64,000 nucleotides of DNA from Dipetalonema caudispina. Its lineage: Eukaryota > Nematoda > Chromadorea > Rhabditida > Onchocercidae. Below, in pieces: positions 14,401 through 27,900 of the stretch. The position numbers and the translations under genes were made by a program. How positions within the stretch are numbered: the stretch's first letter is position 1; each line of letters starts with the position of its first letter. Below the pieces are notes generated by a model. It was not told the origin of the DNA. It made no database searches and was given only the letters and a program-made list of their open reading frames with translations. Location: the NCBI GenBank assembly GCA_013365325.1, contig JABVXV010000010.1, forward strand, positions 310,001 to 374,000, read 5' to 3'.

Positions 14401-14818
14401 CTACTATTAATGAAACATTCTAAATGACCCTTATTATCAAAAATAAGTGACAACCGCGCTTACCTGAGAAAATTGACTGTACCGGTAAGACTAATCGTCT
14501 AATTTGAGATGTGAGAGGTAGAACGGAGAGAGACTTTAGAGATGATTGACATTGAAAAGTGCACAGTTCAGAGTTTGAGAGAGGCGCAAAAATAGTATTG
14601 ATAAGCTAGTGATTTGCGTCCATTGGAGAAGATTTGCGAGATTGTTCGTTTTGTTAAATGAAGGCTTAGGTTTGGGTCGCAAATTATTACTTTATTAAGA
14701 GTTTTGTTCAGGAAGATCGGTTTTGTGTACAGTGGTTAGATTTATTCGTATGATTGAAATATTTCCAAAATTTCACATTCCAATGCTAACGTTTTGTTTT
14801 TCTTTTTATCCGTAAAAG

Positions 14819-14821
14819 GGC
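14819..14821 (+). promoter_or_regulatory. Possible trans-splice acceptor before the transporter start
   Basis: A T-rich tract ending AAAAG (AG at 14817-14818) lies 3 bases before the ATG at 14822. It matches the acceptor-near-ATG arrangement of other genes in the window, but this acceptor is weaker. Confidence 0.35.
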
Positions 14822-17800
14822 ATGGGATTTATCGAAGATAATTTTTGGATCTTTTCTCTCGGGATAGCTGGTATTATTGCTGGTTTTTTTTTTTTTTTTT
14901 TTTATTTCTGGAACGCTTTATCCATCATATAGTTGCGCTTTCTTTGAATATACGACACACTGATAGATGCAGTGGTTCTGCTGATTCCAGTGATTTCACC
15001 GAGAAGTTAATTTAATGATGAAATGAGGTACTTAGGCATAGCTGAAAGATTTCATTCTCGTAATTTGTGTATAATTCTATGCATTCTTCCAGGTCATTCC
15101 GGTGCAGTGGTCCTTCCACCCATTTTTTCGTTCATTCGGTACAATTTCCTTCATAATGTTGGGAAAAGAGGAGGAAGTTGGAACGAAGAACAGAAATGTG
15201 GAAGTAGCTCTCTCAGACTGGGTTACTGCTCATTCGAAGGTTTGTCATTTAAGACTTCCCGGTCATTCCATAGCACTTCTGCTGAGTGGTTTCTTCGTAT
15301 AATTGTGGACTAACCCTGGAAAAAAGGTCAATAACTCTAGCTTTTCAACCATTTCGTGTGAATTTACCAATTGATGAAGGAAGAAAAGTGACTCTTTACA
15401 TACCAGTCTTTCCATTAGCGTTATCACCGTTCTTATCAAAGGTTTAATGGGAACATTTAGTTTCACTTTTGATCTATCGTTCGTTTTCCACATCTTCGAG
15501 TATGATATTAAAAGCTATTACATGCATTTATGTGGTTTTTTTTACACTTGCATTTCTCTCCCTGTTTGCAACAAAGTGAAAAACATGAATTTAATTTTGC
15601 AAAAATAAATGCTTTTTCTTCTTCCACCAATGTCAAATTTATTCACAGTCTTATTCCTCATTATATGAAAAACCAGCTGGCAAGTCATCCAGCCTGCATA
15701 CACATCTTTGTTACTTGTATTAATGGTTTATGTTTGCTACTTACCTTTCATTTGCAGGAATACCAATTCTATGATAATCATCTATATGTGCTGCAATTGC
15801 GAAAGAAAGCAACTCAGTTTCCTTCGCGCGATAACTGTACTTTTCTTCTTTGTAATTATTCATTTTCTTCCTGAATGTTCATGTACTTTTGAAGTTCAAA
15901 AAGGATGCAATTGTTTGAAATTAGAATAATTATGGTGTAGGTGATGAAATGGTTCCTTGTCGTTGATAAGTCTCTGCCATTGCTAATTCCTTAATTTTCT
16001 ACATTTGATTTTCAGAAGTACAGCTGTTAATTTTCTGACAGCATATTTGAATACTTGTAGAAGTACGATTATCATATAATCCGAAGATACTTATCAGGGC
16101 ATTTGATTAAATTTTGATCACGTTTCATTTGCAGGTGATACAGAATCGACATGTTCATCAACAACGGAGGAACCAGTTGCACCGGACGGTGGTTACGGAT
16201 GGATCATTGTTCTTGCGTCTTTCTTCATCCATTTTATTTGTGACGGTGAGCATATTACTCCCCAATATCATTCTATGGATGCAAATTTATTTGTTAGTAA
16301 TTTGATGAAAGATTTATTTCTGTATTTCCAGCAGCTGAGCTGCAGATGAAAACATCCATGCATTTAGTCAGTTTTTGTTTTATTTCCCACATGGAATTAT
16401 GCACCACTTGTATGGTTTTAATGAAATTTAAAGATCATTAAATATTTCATCGTTTCGTCGTTATAAGTTGATTGGTGGTTAATATGCATAGATTTTATTG
16501 AAAAAGATCTTTAAACAATAATGATCAATTTTCTACCGTTTCGTCAACTTTTAAAGTTTGCAGGAATTTCATTTTCATTTGGCATCATGTTTTCGGAAAT
16601 TCAAGAATACTTCAGTGTAACAAAAACAATGTCTGGTATTGTTGGTTCAATTTTTTTATCAATACCGTTGTTATCAGGGCCGCTTGCTGGAGCTTTAACC
16701 GATGTATATGATTGTCGGTCTGTATTTCTTGTGATGTATTTGTAATATTTGGAATCCAAAATTCATCATATATATGATTAAGAATTAGGCTACAGATTTT
16801 GCATTGTTTTGAGGATATCTTTATGTACCTTCGAAGTAAATATTCTTGCAGACGTATGACAATTGTTGGTGGATTGATAGCAGCTGGTGGTGGACTGATA
16901 TCCTTTTTCGCATTTAGTATTTGGCATTTTTTGCTTTCATTTGCCTTCATTACAGGCATTGGTTTAAGCTTTTGCTTTAATAGCGCTATTGTTGCAGTGA
17001 CTTACTATTTTCAAGTACAGTTGTTTTTTTCTTGGGTCATTTCATTCTGGTTCCGTTTTTGACAATAAACAAGTGTTAGTATATTCGCAGTAACAACATT
17101 CATCTAATTCTTTATTTCTTTTAAAGAAAAAAAGAGCCGTTGCAACGGGTATTGCTGTTTGCGGTTCTGGCGCTGGTACTTTTGTTCTTGCACCATTCAT
17201 CGAAATGGTCAGTTTAACCTCATTTGAACGGTTTCAAATTGGCTCGTTAATTTTGTTTATCTGCAATTTCCAATATTCGATTTACATATTAATTAGTTCA
17301 GCTGTTGTTCTATCTTCCTGAGATAGTGGCTGATTTTCAAGGTATTTCTAATTTTTTGTTTAGCTATTTGCAAAGTTTGGTTGGCGTCCTGCTCTTCTTT
17401 GTATGGGATTTCTTTTGCTCCTTATTGTTGGTTGTGGTTTTATGATTAAGGTGAATTTTTGTTTTCTTTATCACTAACAGTGTATCGAATAGATTGATGA
17501 CAAATTATTTGAATTGTTATTCACTCAAAGTTATAAAATTATAAAAATATTTTTTATCAGATACATATTGAATATGGTATTTTGAATAAGTGTTTTAAGC
17601 ATGCCACAGAACCAAATCGAGGATGCTGGTTAAAGTCGGAATAATTCTGGTAGTTTAATTTGGCTTGAAACTCTATTTCAGGATCTTGAGTGGCCTCATG
17701 ATACTATAGAATACAAGAGAAAAAAATTCATCGAAAAAACTGAACGTGAAAAGTTACGGTTAGCGATGAAGAATGCTGATAATAATTCCAGTGTCTTCAC

Positions 17801-19563
17801 TGTTAGTTTTAGTTATCAAGTCAAGCTGATATTAATACAATCACGCACATCAAAGTTCTAGTAATTTCTAATCGGAGTCTCATCTCAACTTGCTTATTAG
17901 TGGGCTTCAGTTGCGAAAGTGTTTAAATTGAATCTTTGCATAATAAAAATGCGGCAGCAAAGAAAAGAAGTATTGTATTACATGTTCAAAGGCAACACCT
18001 AACATGTTGGAAAATTTTTGCTCTGATTTTATGATTTTCTTTTGGATTCTTTGGTCTGTTTGGAAATTTATGACGTTTTGGTTCATTAAGAAAGTACTCT
18101 GTCAAAGTAAAAGATTGTTTCATCCTATGAGCTGCGCAGAATCTTTCTATTATAAAGTCTCAAAGTTTCTTTTTTTAGATGGATTTTCCTTACACTGGTT
18201 CAGCTCCTCGCCGTACCATATCGTTGCCTTCGATACCAACGTATGCAATACCCTTCGTGCAAGTTATCGATCAGTCTTCAAATGTACAATCGGTAAATGC
18301 ATTTGTAATATAAGGCAGAAATTACAAGTGTCGAAAAAGAGTAGACTTGAAAGTTATAATTTTGAATAACATTATCGCCTGATTTATCCAAAAAAAATTG
18401 GAATCAGCAGCCCTATTTAAAAACGCAGTACGTCTTCTCAACGTGTCAGCTGAAACCTATTCTGCTTAGAAACTGATAGTTATCTTTATCCATTTTTTCT
18501 TAGGTAAAGGCGACTGTAAATGAACTGCAAATACCGGTATCAAAAAGTTACAGTATGGGTGAATTTTTGCGTGCTCCAGCAAATGACATAACAAGAGGGC
18601 ACACACTTATTTTTGATATGAACCATACTGGACAACGTAATTTGGTAATTTTTCATTTGTGTTTCATGTTTTGATTCCGAACACTAGGTGTCTTCTTAAT
18701 CCAACAATTTAATGAAATTTTTTTTTCAAAAAATGGATCAGTATTTCAACGATCATCACACTATGTATCCAGCGTTTCTTTTAAGTTTAGGGGGTGTATG
18801 GCGTCGAGATTGATGCATCGTCGAGATCATCTCGTCAGGTTTGCTCCAAGGGAATTAGTTATGCAGAAACTGGCGATTTAACTTCCAACCAAGTGTCTGA
18901 ATTAGACAATAAATTTTCAAGGAGAACCTTCCGGTATTCTATTTCCATTGTGTTATTTACGTCTTCCATAAATTAGAACTATTTAGAAATATGATTTTTA
19001 TCTTCTTTACAATTCCGAAATTTTGCTTCTGCTTGCATTATTCCAGAATTCGATAATTGGGGAAGAATCTTTTCCAGTGTTTGACGGTGATGCTTTCTGA
19101 ACAAATCCTTAACACCTATATCCTGATATATGTCATCGTAATTGTTTCAGTACTAATGGCGATGATAGTTTGGATGACATAGTCAACAGCGTACAAAGAG
19201 GGCTCATTCATGCAAAACTTGTAAATGCTAATAAATTGACTTAAAATCAGAGCCGATCAGTTGAATTATTCCAATTACTATATTTTTTACGCTGAGCAGT
19301 TTTGAAAACACGCAGTTTCCGTCATGCTGACTAGTGCAATAAATGATTAGATTTCAGTTTTTAATGATCCGTCCTTCACGTAAGTAAGCCTTCCACTTAT
19401 TCTGACATCAAGAGTTTGAATTTTTTTTCATTACACCAGGAACGGACAGGGAGCTACAATTTGGTACGAGAAGATGCCACAAAACAGCCGTTGTTAGGCG
19501 ACGAAGCTAAGAGAGGAAAATCGACAACACAAGCAGTTAAAATCTGTGTGTCTGTTGTTATAT

Positions 19564-19602
<39 letters not shown>

Positions 19603-21247
19603 AAAGATTTACTTATTTTTGAAACTTGTTCAATTAGATTTGAATGAAGATGATTCAGATATTACAGAAATTCAGTTTGAAGCTAATGTTAAATCATTTT
19701 TCTACAAAGATTTCATTTAATAAGTATTTATGGTTATATTCCAGGTATCTTGAGAGAGATCTGGTTCACGTTTCATGAGTTCATTTTAGATTTGTTGGGA
19801 CGTGACTGTGTTGGAAGAAATAACAGTTGATAAAATTTTAGTTAGTGAGAAAAGTCGTGCTTTTTTCAGCAGAAGATATCATTCCTTCTTTCACAAACCG
19901 CACTGTTCGCAGTTCATGCTTTCCGACTCAGCTGAGTGCAGCACAAGGTCGAGTACCCGCAACTAATGTGTTAAATTTCCGATGGAAATTGGTACCATTT
20001 GGTGTTGGTATGTGCCGACGAATACCTTCTGCTCCTACCATTTGTTATCGCAGAAAACGAAAGCAAAGAACAATTCAATTGAGTAAAGTAAGGTTTTTTG
20101 ACTAATACTTCAAGATACGGTCTTTCGAGAATCTTTACTTTCCAGTTCATTTAAATAATCATATTTTTCGAAATACAAGCTACAAGATTTAATATTATCG
20201 TTCGTAATAATTTGATACCATTCGATTTATGAACTTTGAGAAATTTCTGAAATTTAAAAATGTGTTCAGATGTGGGAATCATTTCTGGAATGGCTTTCTA
20301 ATACAAAACTGGTGTTGGTAGTTCCTGAGTTTTCCATTTTCCTGTTAAGTACATTCATTCTCTATGTATTCTTTGATATACCGTACGTCAATTTCCCGGA
20401 ATATGCTGTAGAAATTCATAATGTTACTGAGACTAAAGCGTCTTACTTGGTATCTAGCATTGGTCTTACGAACATGGTCAGCATGTTGTTTTGTGGGGTC
20501 ATTGCCGATTGGAATCGAACAAGTCAAGTATGATCATTTGTTTTTGAATCTTCAATGTTTATATCTCTTTTTAATATTTCGTCTCAGCAGTTAATTTTTA
20601 GATTATGATCTCATTTTTAATAATTTGCTGTCCATAGTAGTGAAAGCATTATTGTTGTTGTCGTAACTGCCTTGTTTTTTTTTCAGTATATCATTCAAAT
20701 TTATGGAATATTTATAACTTTAGCGGGTTTATGTGTAGCTCTTGCACCATTTGCTACTTCCTACATTCACTTAATGACACTTTGTATTGGTTTTGGTTTC
20801 TTCATTAGTGCAAACTACACCTTAGCATCTGTGATTACTCTGCAAATCCTCTGTTTGTATGATTTTCAAACCGGTTATGGAATTCTCTGTCTAGTGGAAG
20901 GCCTTGGAAATCTTATCGGTCCAGCATTAATTGGTAAATTTGAATTGTACTTATTCTTTCCTGATAAAACAGTTTTTTTGGTCAACTACTTTTGCTAATG
21001 TAATTTTTCCTTTTATTTTTGTTTTACAAGAGGTGAAAATATATCATGTCACTTGTGTGCTGGAGTAGGTCTCTAACACTAGTTTTCAGGTTTTATTCGC
21101 GACAATTTAACTGGTTACGATAATATATTCTTGATAGCTGGAGTAGGCATGATGATTTCTGGTCTTATGGTTATAGCTATCGATATATTTATGCGTATAT
21201 ATGATACTGATCACGATAAGAAACATTCGATGAAACGTAATAGGTGA
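14822..21247 (+). CDS. Monocarboxylate transporter-like MFS carrier (SLC16 family)
   Basis: Exons: 14822-14870 (tentative), 16135-16245, 16564-16717, 16852-17014, 17127-17207, 17364-17450, 17682-17801, 18179-18292, 18504-18644, 18791-18933, 19151-19220, 19440-19545 (end tentative), 19745-19825 (tentative), 19870-20087, 20270-20527, 20687-20933, 21090-21247; about 766 residues. The family signature PDGGYGW (about 33-39) precedes the first membrane helix. The six N-terminal helices end near 17450 and six more run from 20270 to 21180. GPLAGALTD and the Arg pair at the loop-2 junction fit MFS carriers. The family moves lactate, pyruvate or related acids with protons across the plasma membrane; the substrate here is unknown. 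The loop between the halves is unusually long (about 390 residues, polar, Ser-rich). Loop exon joins and the first exon need cDNA. Confidence 0.87.
19568..19601. repeat. 34-base poly-A run inside the transporter gene
   Basis: An uninterrupted A run lies in the presumed intron following the 19440 exon. Its length makes the local splice structure hard to read and prone to sequencing error. Confidence 0.9.
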
Positions 21248-24006
21248 TTTAGTTGTTTTATCCTGAAATAGAGTGAACTTGCTTAGCAAAATAAGCTTAG
21301 TACAAACTGTGTAGCAGATGTTCTTCATGCTTGTTTATTAAGCGACAAAAAAGGGAAACACAGAAAAGAAAGTGAGTAACTAATTATTGGTGAACATTTT
21401 TCTTCCTTAGCCAATGTTATTTATCGTTTGAGATATACTAGGCTTCATTTCACTTTTCAGTCCTCTTTAGTGCATTTTTTTATTTGTCTTTTTTTTCTTT
21501 TTGTACCTACAGTGATGGGGTAAGACTTGTAGAAATCATCTATAAAAAATGAAAAAATTTTAAATGAATCCCTGCTGGTTACTTCGCTCAAATCCTTTAT
21601 TTCAGTTAACTTGATAACCAACATTATTTATCCATTATCAAATCTGATAATAGCAAGGGCTTTTTTTAGTGTTGATAAGGCTCATGCATTCTGTTATATT
21701 TAATGCGATTGGTTACAGATATATTGGAGACGGACTGTATTAAAAGGGTTGAAAAACGACACAGTCTATGGTGCTCACCATTATTTCGTCGAAATATTCT
21801 AGAACAAGCGGATTTGGAGCAACTGAAAGTCGATTACTACAATAGTTTTCATCCTGAAATCATGCTTCTAATTTTTTTTTTCTGAGAAATAAGCATCAGT
21901 TCGTTTTCATCATTTCATCCCACTATTAGTTTGACTACGAGTAAATTTTAAAAACATTTTGAGGGTTTATGAGTGTGTTATCACCCTGTCAGATAGGTTA
22001 ATGCACTGGGGTGGTCGATTTTAAAATTTCATTTCTTTATTTGGGGGTGTTTCTTATGATGGTATTGGATACTTTATCCGAATATTTCTAAATGGTGAAC
22101 AATTTCATTTGCAGTAAAGGTCACATTTTTCTATGTGCATGTAAAATTTTTTCTTTTGTATGCGGTGCCTAATCCAGGTTAATGTAAAGAACATGGCAGT
22201 AACACCATTGCACGACATGAATTCTAATCTAGTCCAGGTCACTTTCCCTGCAATACTTTGATCCCTTTTCCCCCTAATTTGTTGTGTATTTGAGCATTTA
22301 GTTTGAACTAATACGTCTCGGTATTTTAACTTTTAGGAAGTTTTAATTGTTGCAACAGATTTAATCTGCATGAAAATTTTTTCACTTTACTTTATTACCC
22401 TTTTTTTTCATTATTTTGTTAGTTTTATACAACAGGAACCATATTTTCTACTTTTCTTATTAATGTCGTTTCTACTATTTCAACCTCGCGGTTTTTCAAA
22501 GAAGGAATTTTCCGAATTGTCTAAATCCACAAACTTTGCCCTCCGTAAATTATAACTTTCATCCACCTGTTGTTTTGAACTTATGTTTCTAACGTCATAC
22601 AGTGAAGGAGGCATATTGCTACTGAAATCTGTCAGTTTGTTTCTACTTTATACTTGGGTCACAGAGGTGGTTTACATTTTTCTTTAGGTTCATCTATTTA
22701 ACTGCATGCACTTATTCGTCGAATTATTCTCGGTGTGTATAGGTTTAGGTTGGAGACCTATATTTGTTATACCTCTACTCTCTACAGAGTTTTGCATCTT
22801 TTTTTGCATGACGTATATGAAGTTATAAAATTGTTTGACATATCTCCTACATTTTCGTTAAACTCTGGAATTAAATCTGCTCGTGTACATGTATTTTATG
22901 CACATAATTTTAAAAGCATTTAGTCCGAAATGATGATGTCATTGTCGAAAAGTGGCCGTTAAAAAAGAAAAGTAGAGCGCCGCCGTTGCTAAAAATAAGT
23001 AAATTTGAATATTTTATTCCTTCTTTTAAAAATTTACGCTATCAGAAACTTATCCATCTTGTCTGCAACTGAAAAAAAATGACCCTTACCAATTTTCGCT
23101 ATGATTCCTATCTCTGGTTCTTCATTTTCCACAGTTATCCGTAGATACATGTGCACATATTCTAATTTAGATTCAGACTTCAGTTGTATATTCACGACAC
23201 CTTAAAGTGGTATTTTTTATGTTTATGCAAATTGCATTCCCTAAATAACTAATGCATTTTCTGTGCATATTTTCCTGTCTTCTGCAGGACAAGTTCATTT
23301 TTTTTTTTTTGATTAATTACAGTTCGATAACTGGCAAAAGGAAGCGGCAGCCAGTAGTTGGGCTTGAATAATAACTCTCTCGAATCACTGAAATAAAATT
23401 ACTTGCGGATTAACCGTATATGGGTTGGCAGATATGACCGATTCTTAATTTGATGCTGTTGATCATCAATATACTCGTGCACTTTAAATCCTTCGTAGTT
23501 ACCGTTTGTTATTTGTTATGGGGAACTTTCGAGCGAAACTTTATTCCTCGGAAAATTCCAGCTGGAAAAAAAAGATGGAGCAATGATTGGCTCACATCGA
23601 AAAGTGATAATCGTCCTCGATAAGGCGTGTTAGAGATAACATGACGTCTTCTTCAGCAAATGATAGTTTGTAGTAGTTGACTCAATTTCTGGTCTGCTTT
23701 TGTGAATTATTTCCTCGAACCTCTCCCGTCAAGACCTTGTGGACAGCTAAAACTTTTTGCGAGGACCTGCAAGTATGCATTTTTGATGCTCTGCTTGTGT
23801 TTTTTTTTTTTTTTTTTTGATTCCCTTTTAAGTCAGGATTGTTGTGTATTGTGTAATAATTGTATAATTAAGATGAATTCATGTGCAACCAAATTTTTGA
23901 ATCCTACCATAATGAAAATTATGAAAACAGTGAAGCAAGCATTTCATGGAAAGTATAACATTTGCAGAAATTCAATTTGAAAAAATATCTGAAAAACTTG
24001 AACTTA
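21248..24006. other. Convergent intergenic region
   Basis: This lies between the + strand transporter stop and the - strand BTB gene stop, so both 3' UTRs should fall here. It holds T-rich tracts (for example 23799-23818) and short open frames on the + strand with no recognisable domain. I see no gene. Confidence 0.5.
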
Positions 24007-24951
24007 TTAAAGATAATTAGGGATTACTTCGTTCACATATGAAACGTCTGATTTTTCTGTGCAGCTCTGAAGTAAGGCAATCGCTTGTTCACGGAGTTGA
24101 TGGAGTCTGCAAATTAGTTCATAAAACTGAAAGAAAGGAAGTAAAATGTCGTTGATACCTGTGTAATCTATATGTTTAAAGATTATAGCTGAAGGTTTCT
24201 TGCAGCTTCCTCTTTAATTCAACGAAATGTAATATTTCGATCCAAAAGTAGGCCCGGTGGTTTAACACGAACTTATAATACTCAGCCTCTTGTGTTAGAA
24301 GGGCTAAACGATCTGGATCTTTCGGTAAGCATGCTTCCCATAGCTGCTTCGTAGATTTCAAACGCAGATAATTCAAGATTATTCCAAAACTGAAATATGT
24401 GTCATTTTATGTGGTAGTCGCTAAATTAGGAGGAAATTAAGAGGATTCACGATTAGCTCGGTTATTTGATTTACAGTGAATCATTTTTGTTAATGGTACT
24501 ATTATCATAAAGATCTCTTAGAAAATACGGCAGAAATAGAAGTGTTGGAGTTCGTAATTTTACCTGATTGGATCTCGATCGATGAAATACGCTCCTTTGC
24601 TGTCTTTTTCTAACGGCGGTTTTGCTGTTTCTCCAGTGAACCACTAATTAAAAAGTTGCATCGATATTTAATTTTTTGAAATCTTAAAACTTCCGCCACA
24701 ACATAACAGGATGGATCAAAGGATATTCTGAACTTAGAGAGTAGATCATATTCCTATTACAGCCATACTACACTTTTAAAGGGCACACTACACTGAATGA
24801 TTGAATAATGATGATAACAATTTAAACAAAATGAAAGAAGTTGCATGAGAATAAAACTGACTTGATTAAATAGAGATTGTTTTTCTTGCAACAGTGTATT
24901 TGCCGTTGTGGAATATTGCTGTCCACCAACATTGAAGTTGAGTATAACCAT
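24007..24951 (-). CDS. Small BTB/POZ (T1, KCTD-like) domain protein
   Basis: Four minus-strand exons join in frame: 24951-24862, 24643-24564, 24389-24273, 24106-24007 (about 128 residues). The start of the fold, NFNVGGQQYSTTANTLLQEK, is the T1 signature. Exon 2 gives GAYFIDRDP and exon 3 gives GIILNYLRL and a TQEAEYY segment, all in the order of KCTD/BACURD BTB domains. The last exon adds a short amphipathic helix beginning LHQLREQAIALLQ. KCTD proteins form oligomers and commonly act as Cullin-3 substrate adaptors or bind G-protein subunits; which applies here is unknown because almost nothing lies outside the BTB fold. The ATG at 24951 follows an AAG acceptor by 6 bases. An alternative reading of exon 3 runs on to a stop at 24176, but the spliced form restores the family's helix. 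Confidence 0.82.
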
Positions 24952-27900
24952 TTGAAGCTTACCAATCGGAAAAAGAAATTAATCGCATTGCGGTACAATT
25001 ATACATTTGTTAAAACATTACAAAAGCGGTGAGAAATTGGATGCATACATCCCAGAACTCTTGACCAAATCATCTAGTGATTAAGATTCAATTATCGGAT
25101 AGTTTTCTAAATACAGAAATCGACGACATCCTTCAGAAAAAACACTGACTAGAAAATTTTTATCTAATGGATCCAATCTAAACCTTTATTTTGTTACGAG
25201 CAGTACATTGTTACCGTTGTTCGTAGAAGTGGTTTCATAAAGTCCGTATAAAAAAGTGGAAGAAACATTTCAGATGAAATACATACTAGAAGGTCAGTTA
25301 TATCAAATAATTGGCACAAATAAGATTTTTGGATGGATTGTTTTCTTACGATTAAACAGACAATACCATATATTTTCATGGATCTTTTAATCTTAAATTT
25401 CAGTATACAAAAAACGTGAGAATCATTGAACGATGGTTAATTTTATGAATTTTTAGATGCAACAAAGAAAGCAATAAAAAAACGAATGAAACAAAAAGTT
25501 GAGATGATTCAACAAAAAATTATAATGGAATAGAAAACGGCGTTGTCGCGATCATGTTGCAAGGCTGGAAGCGGTAATCTCTGAATACTTACTTCATTAT
25601 CAAACTAAGAAACTGAGTTAGAACGCTATGCTTGGACTCATACTTATGCTGAAATTTGAAGCAATTATCGGGCTATATTTTAACGGATTTAATTAAAATT
25701 GGGAAAAGTTGTATCTGAAAGTTAATAAGAAATAGGTAGGATTCGAACGGGCTCAGAAATTCTCGACAAGGAATAGTTCGATTTGTATTCCTTTTTTTTT
25801 TGTCTTCCTAACATACGAGACTAGCAGGTACGGCATGAGATCGAAGAGTTGAAAATAGCAATTCTTCTGGATCCAGCAATGTTCGCTCTTCCACCTCGTC
25901 CAATTTATACGTCGCGTCGCAAGCGCTCACACTTGCACATATGTGTACACGCACTTGCATCCTCAGCCAAGCAGACAAGCATCACGAATATATCGATCAT
26001 CAATTCTGAGATGTAGGGTAGCTCTTTTTGAAATGCTGTCTTCAATTCCATGCCTGGCAGTTCCATAGCCAACATAATATTTAATGCTTAGAATAATATT
26101 GTAGCAGACATCTGTATTTACTATATCTGTTGATTAATTTTATTGAAATCCGGTTTAATCAGCTAATTTTAAACGTAAGATAAATTGACAGGCTTAAAAT
26201 TTTTTGAATTTTGATTGGAATACCTTCATCTTACGGTTTGAAGGCTTACTTTTAGTAAAATAACTTTGATAATTGACCCCATCCCCTAACTTTGCGTATC
26301 TTTACTAAGCCATTGTTTCTGATCCTTTTCGAAATCTGATCCTGAAATCCTGTGTGTGAAATTTTCTCTAAAAATATGATCAACAAATTTGGAGATCGAT
26401 ACATATCAAATGGATCAAGCTAGATATATCATAGTGAATCTTTTCTTATGTGCTACTCTAGAAATAAAATCATCGACTGATTATTCAGTAGTTTTCAAGA
26501 ATCATATTTCAATTTCAAATCCCACTTGCATCCAAATTATACATGCGAACCTATTAGAATCATAAAACTGAAATTCATCTGATAGCCGTGTATTTTCGTT
26601 TTCGACGTATTTTCCTGGTCCACAGATTGCAAACATCTGCAATTTTTCAGATGTTTGCAATCTGTGGACGTGTAGTGCATTCAATTAATTGAATCTGCTA
26701 CAATATTATACAGAATATATCGAAGGAAAATAATTTTTCGTGTAAGTTTCTCGCTGTCTCTATGATTTTATGTAAGTTCAACAAATTGTTTATTGGAGGG
26801 GAAAGTATGATCACTAACGTTTGACTGTGTTGAATGCTATGAATTAATACTGTTAATACTATAACCAGCTTTCCAGCAAAAGTTGTCTGCCTTTCATAGG
26901 AAAGAATTCTGATCGATTGCCAAATTAATTATTTCTCAAAATTAAATACATAAAATAAGCAAAAAATTCAAAAAAAAGTATTAAAAAAAATTAAAAGATA
27001 TTTAAACTTTTTGGGTATATGTCCGACACTTTCTGATCTCTCCTTTCGTTTGCCCTAATATTTCCCTCTTTGTTATTGAACAGTATGAATTCTACAAAGC
27101 AATGTAATTATTGCATAAAAATTATTGGTGATGCAGCAAGCTAAAATTTGGTTTGTATATTTCGTCTTTACGAATACTCACTTGAAGAATTTTTGAAATT
27201 TTTAATCACTGAGATTTTCTCTGGATAAAAAAATGCAGAAAGTCGGCAAGGAATCCGAAAATCGACGAAATTCAAAAAAAAAAAAAAAATATTTCGTAAT
27301 GTTAAAATATAACGTAATGTAAAAAAAGTACAATTTCCAGTGAATTGAAATTTTAGTGAAATTTTAAAAGGAAAGATAAAAGCGATAAATGATGATAATA
27401 TTTTTTCTGTTTCATTATATAATAATCTATAAGAATATATTAATGATGAATTCAGCAACAGATTTAAGTCGTTTATGCTGTAATTTTATGGGATGCAATC
27501 AGTTTTAAACAGGATATTTGTTAAAATTTCTATTTCAAGTTTTATTCAATCAACTGATACCAGAAATATTCAGATTTTACAAATTATCATGCCCTGAAAC
27601 TCCTTGGATCCTTCTTAAAATCAATTCATATAAAATAAAATAAAATTTCCATAGAATACCTTCTTACTAGATTTACTTTTTTTGCAATAATGCGATTACT
27701 TGTAAGCAAAGCAAATATTTTCTTTTTCAGCTTATCATCAGCATACTTCGATTTGCCAACATTATTATATTGGATTTGGGTCATTTCAACATGCCCATTT
27801 TCGATTCACTGCACAATTTTAACTGAATTCACTTATTTCAAAGCATTAACTTTTTCATATGGGATAACTTCTTATCGAAAACATCCATTTCTGTACACTT

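Larger units (their letters stand above)
7515..14821. other. Long intergenic region, no convincing gene
   Basis: About 7.3 kb of AT-rich DNA between the PP1-subunit and transporter genes. The 3' UTR of the former and the promoter of the latter must lie here. It contains poly-A at 8439-8467 (29 A), a foldback element at 9344-9683, and poly-T at 11389-11418 (30 T). Open frames are short (110 residues or fewer), composition-biased, and show no domain. Confidence 0.6.

Noticed and set aside
24176..24272. Continuation of the third BTB exon to a stop at 24176.
   Set aside because: The donor at 24273/24272 and the exon at 24106 restore the expected helix of the T1 fold; the read-through tail has no family counterpart.
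25735..25760. GATTCGAACGGGCTC, resembling the reverse complement of a tRNA T-loop.
   Set aside because: No matching T-stem, anticodon arm or acceptor stem could be built on either strand.
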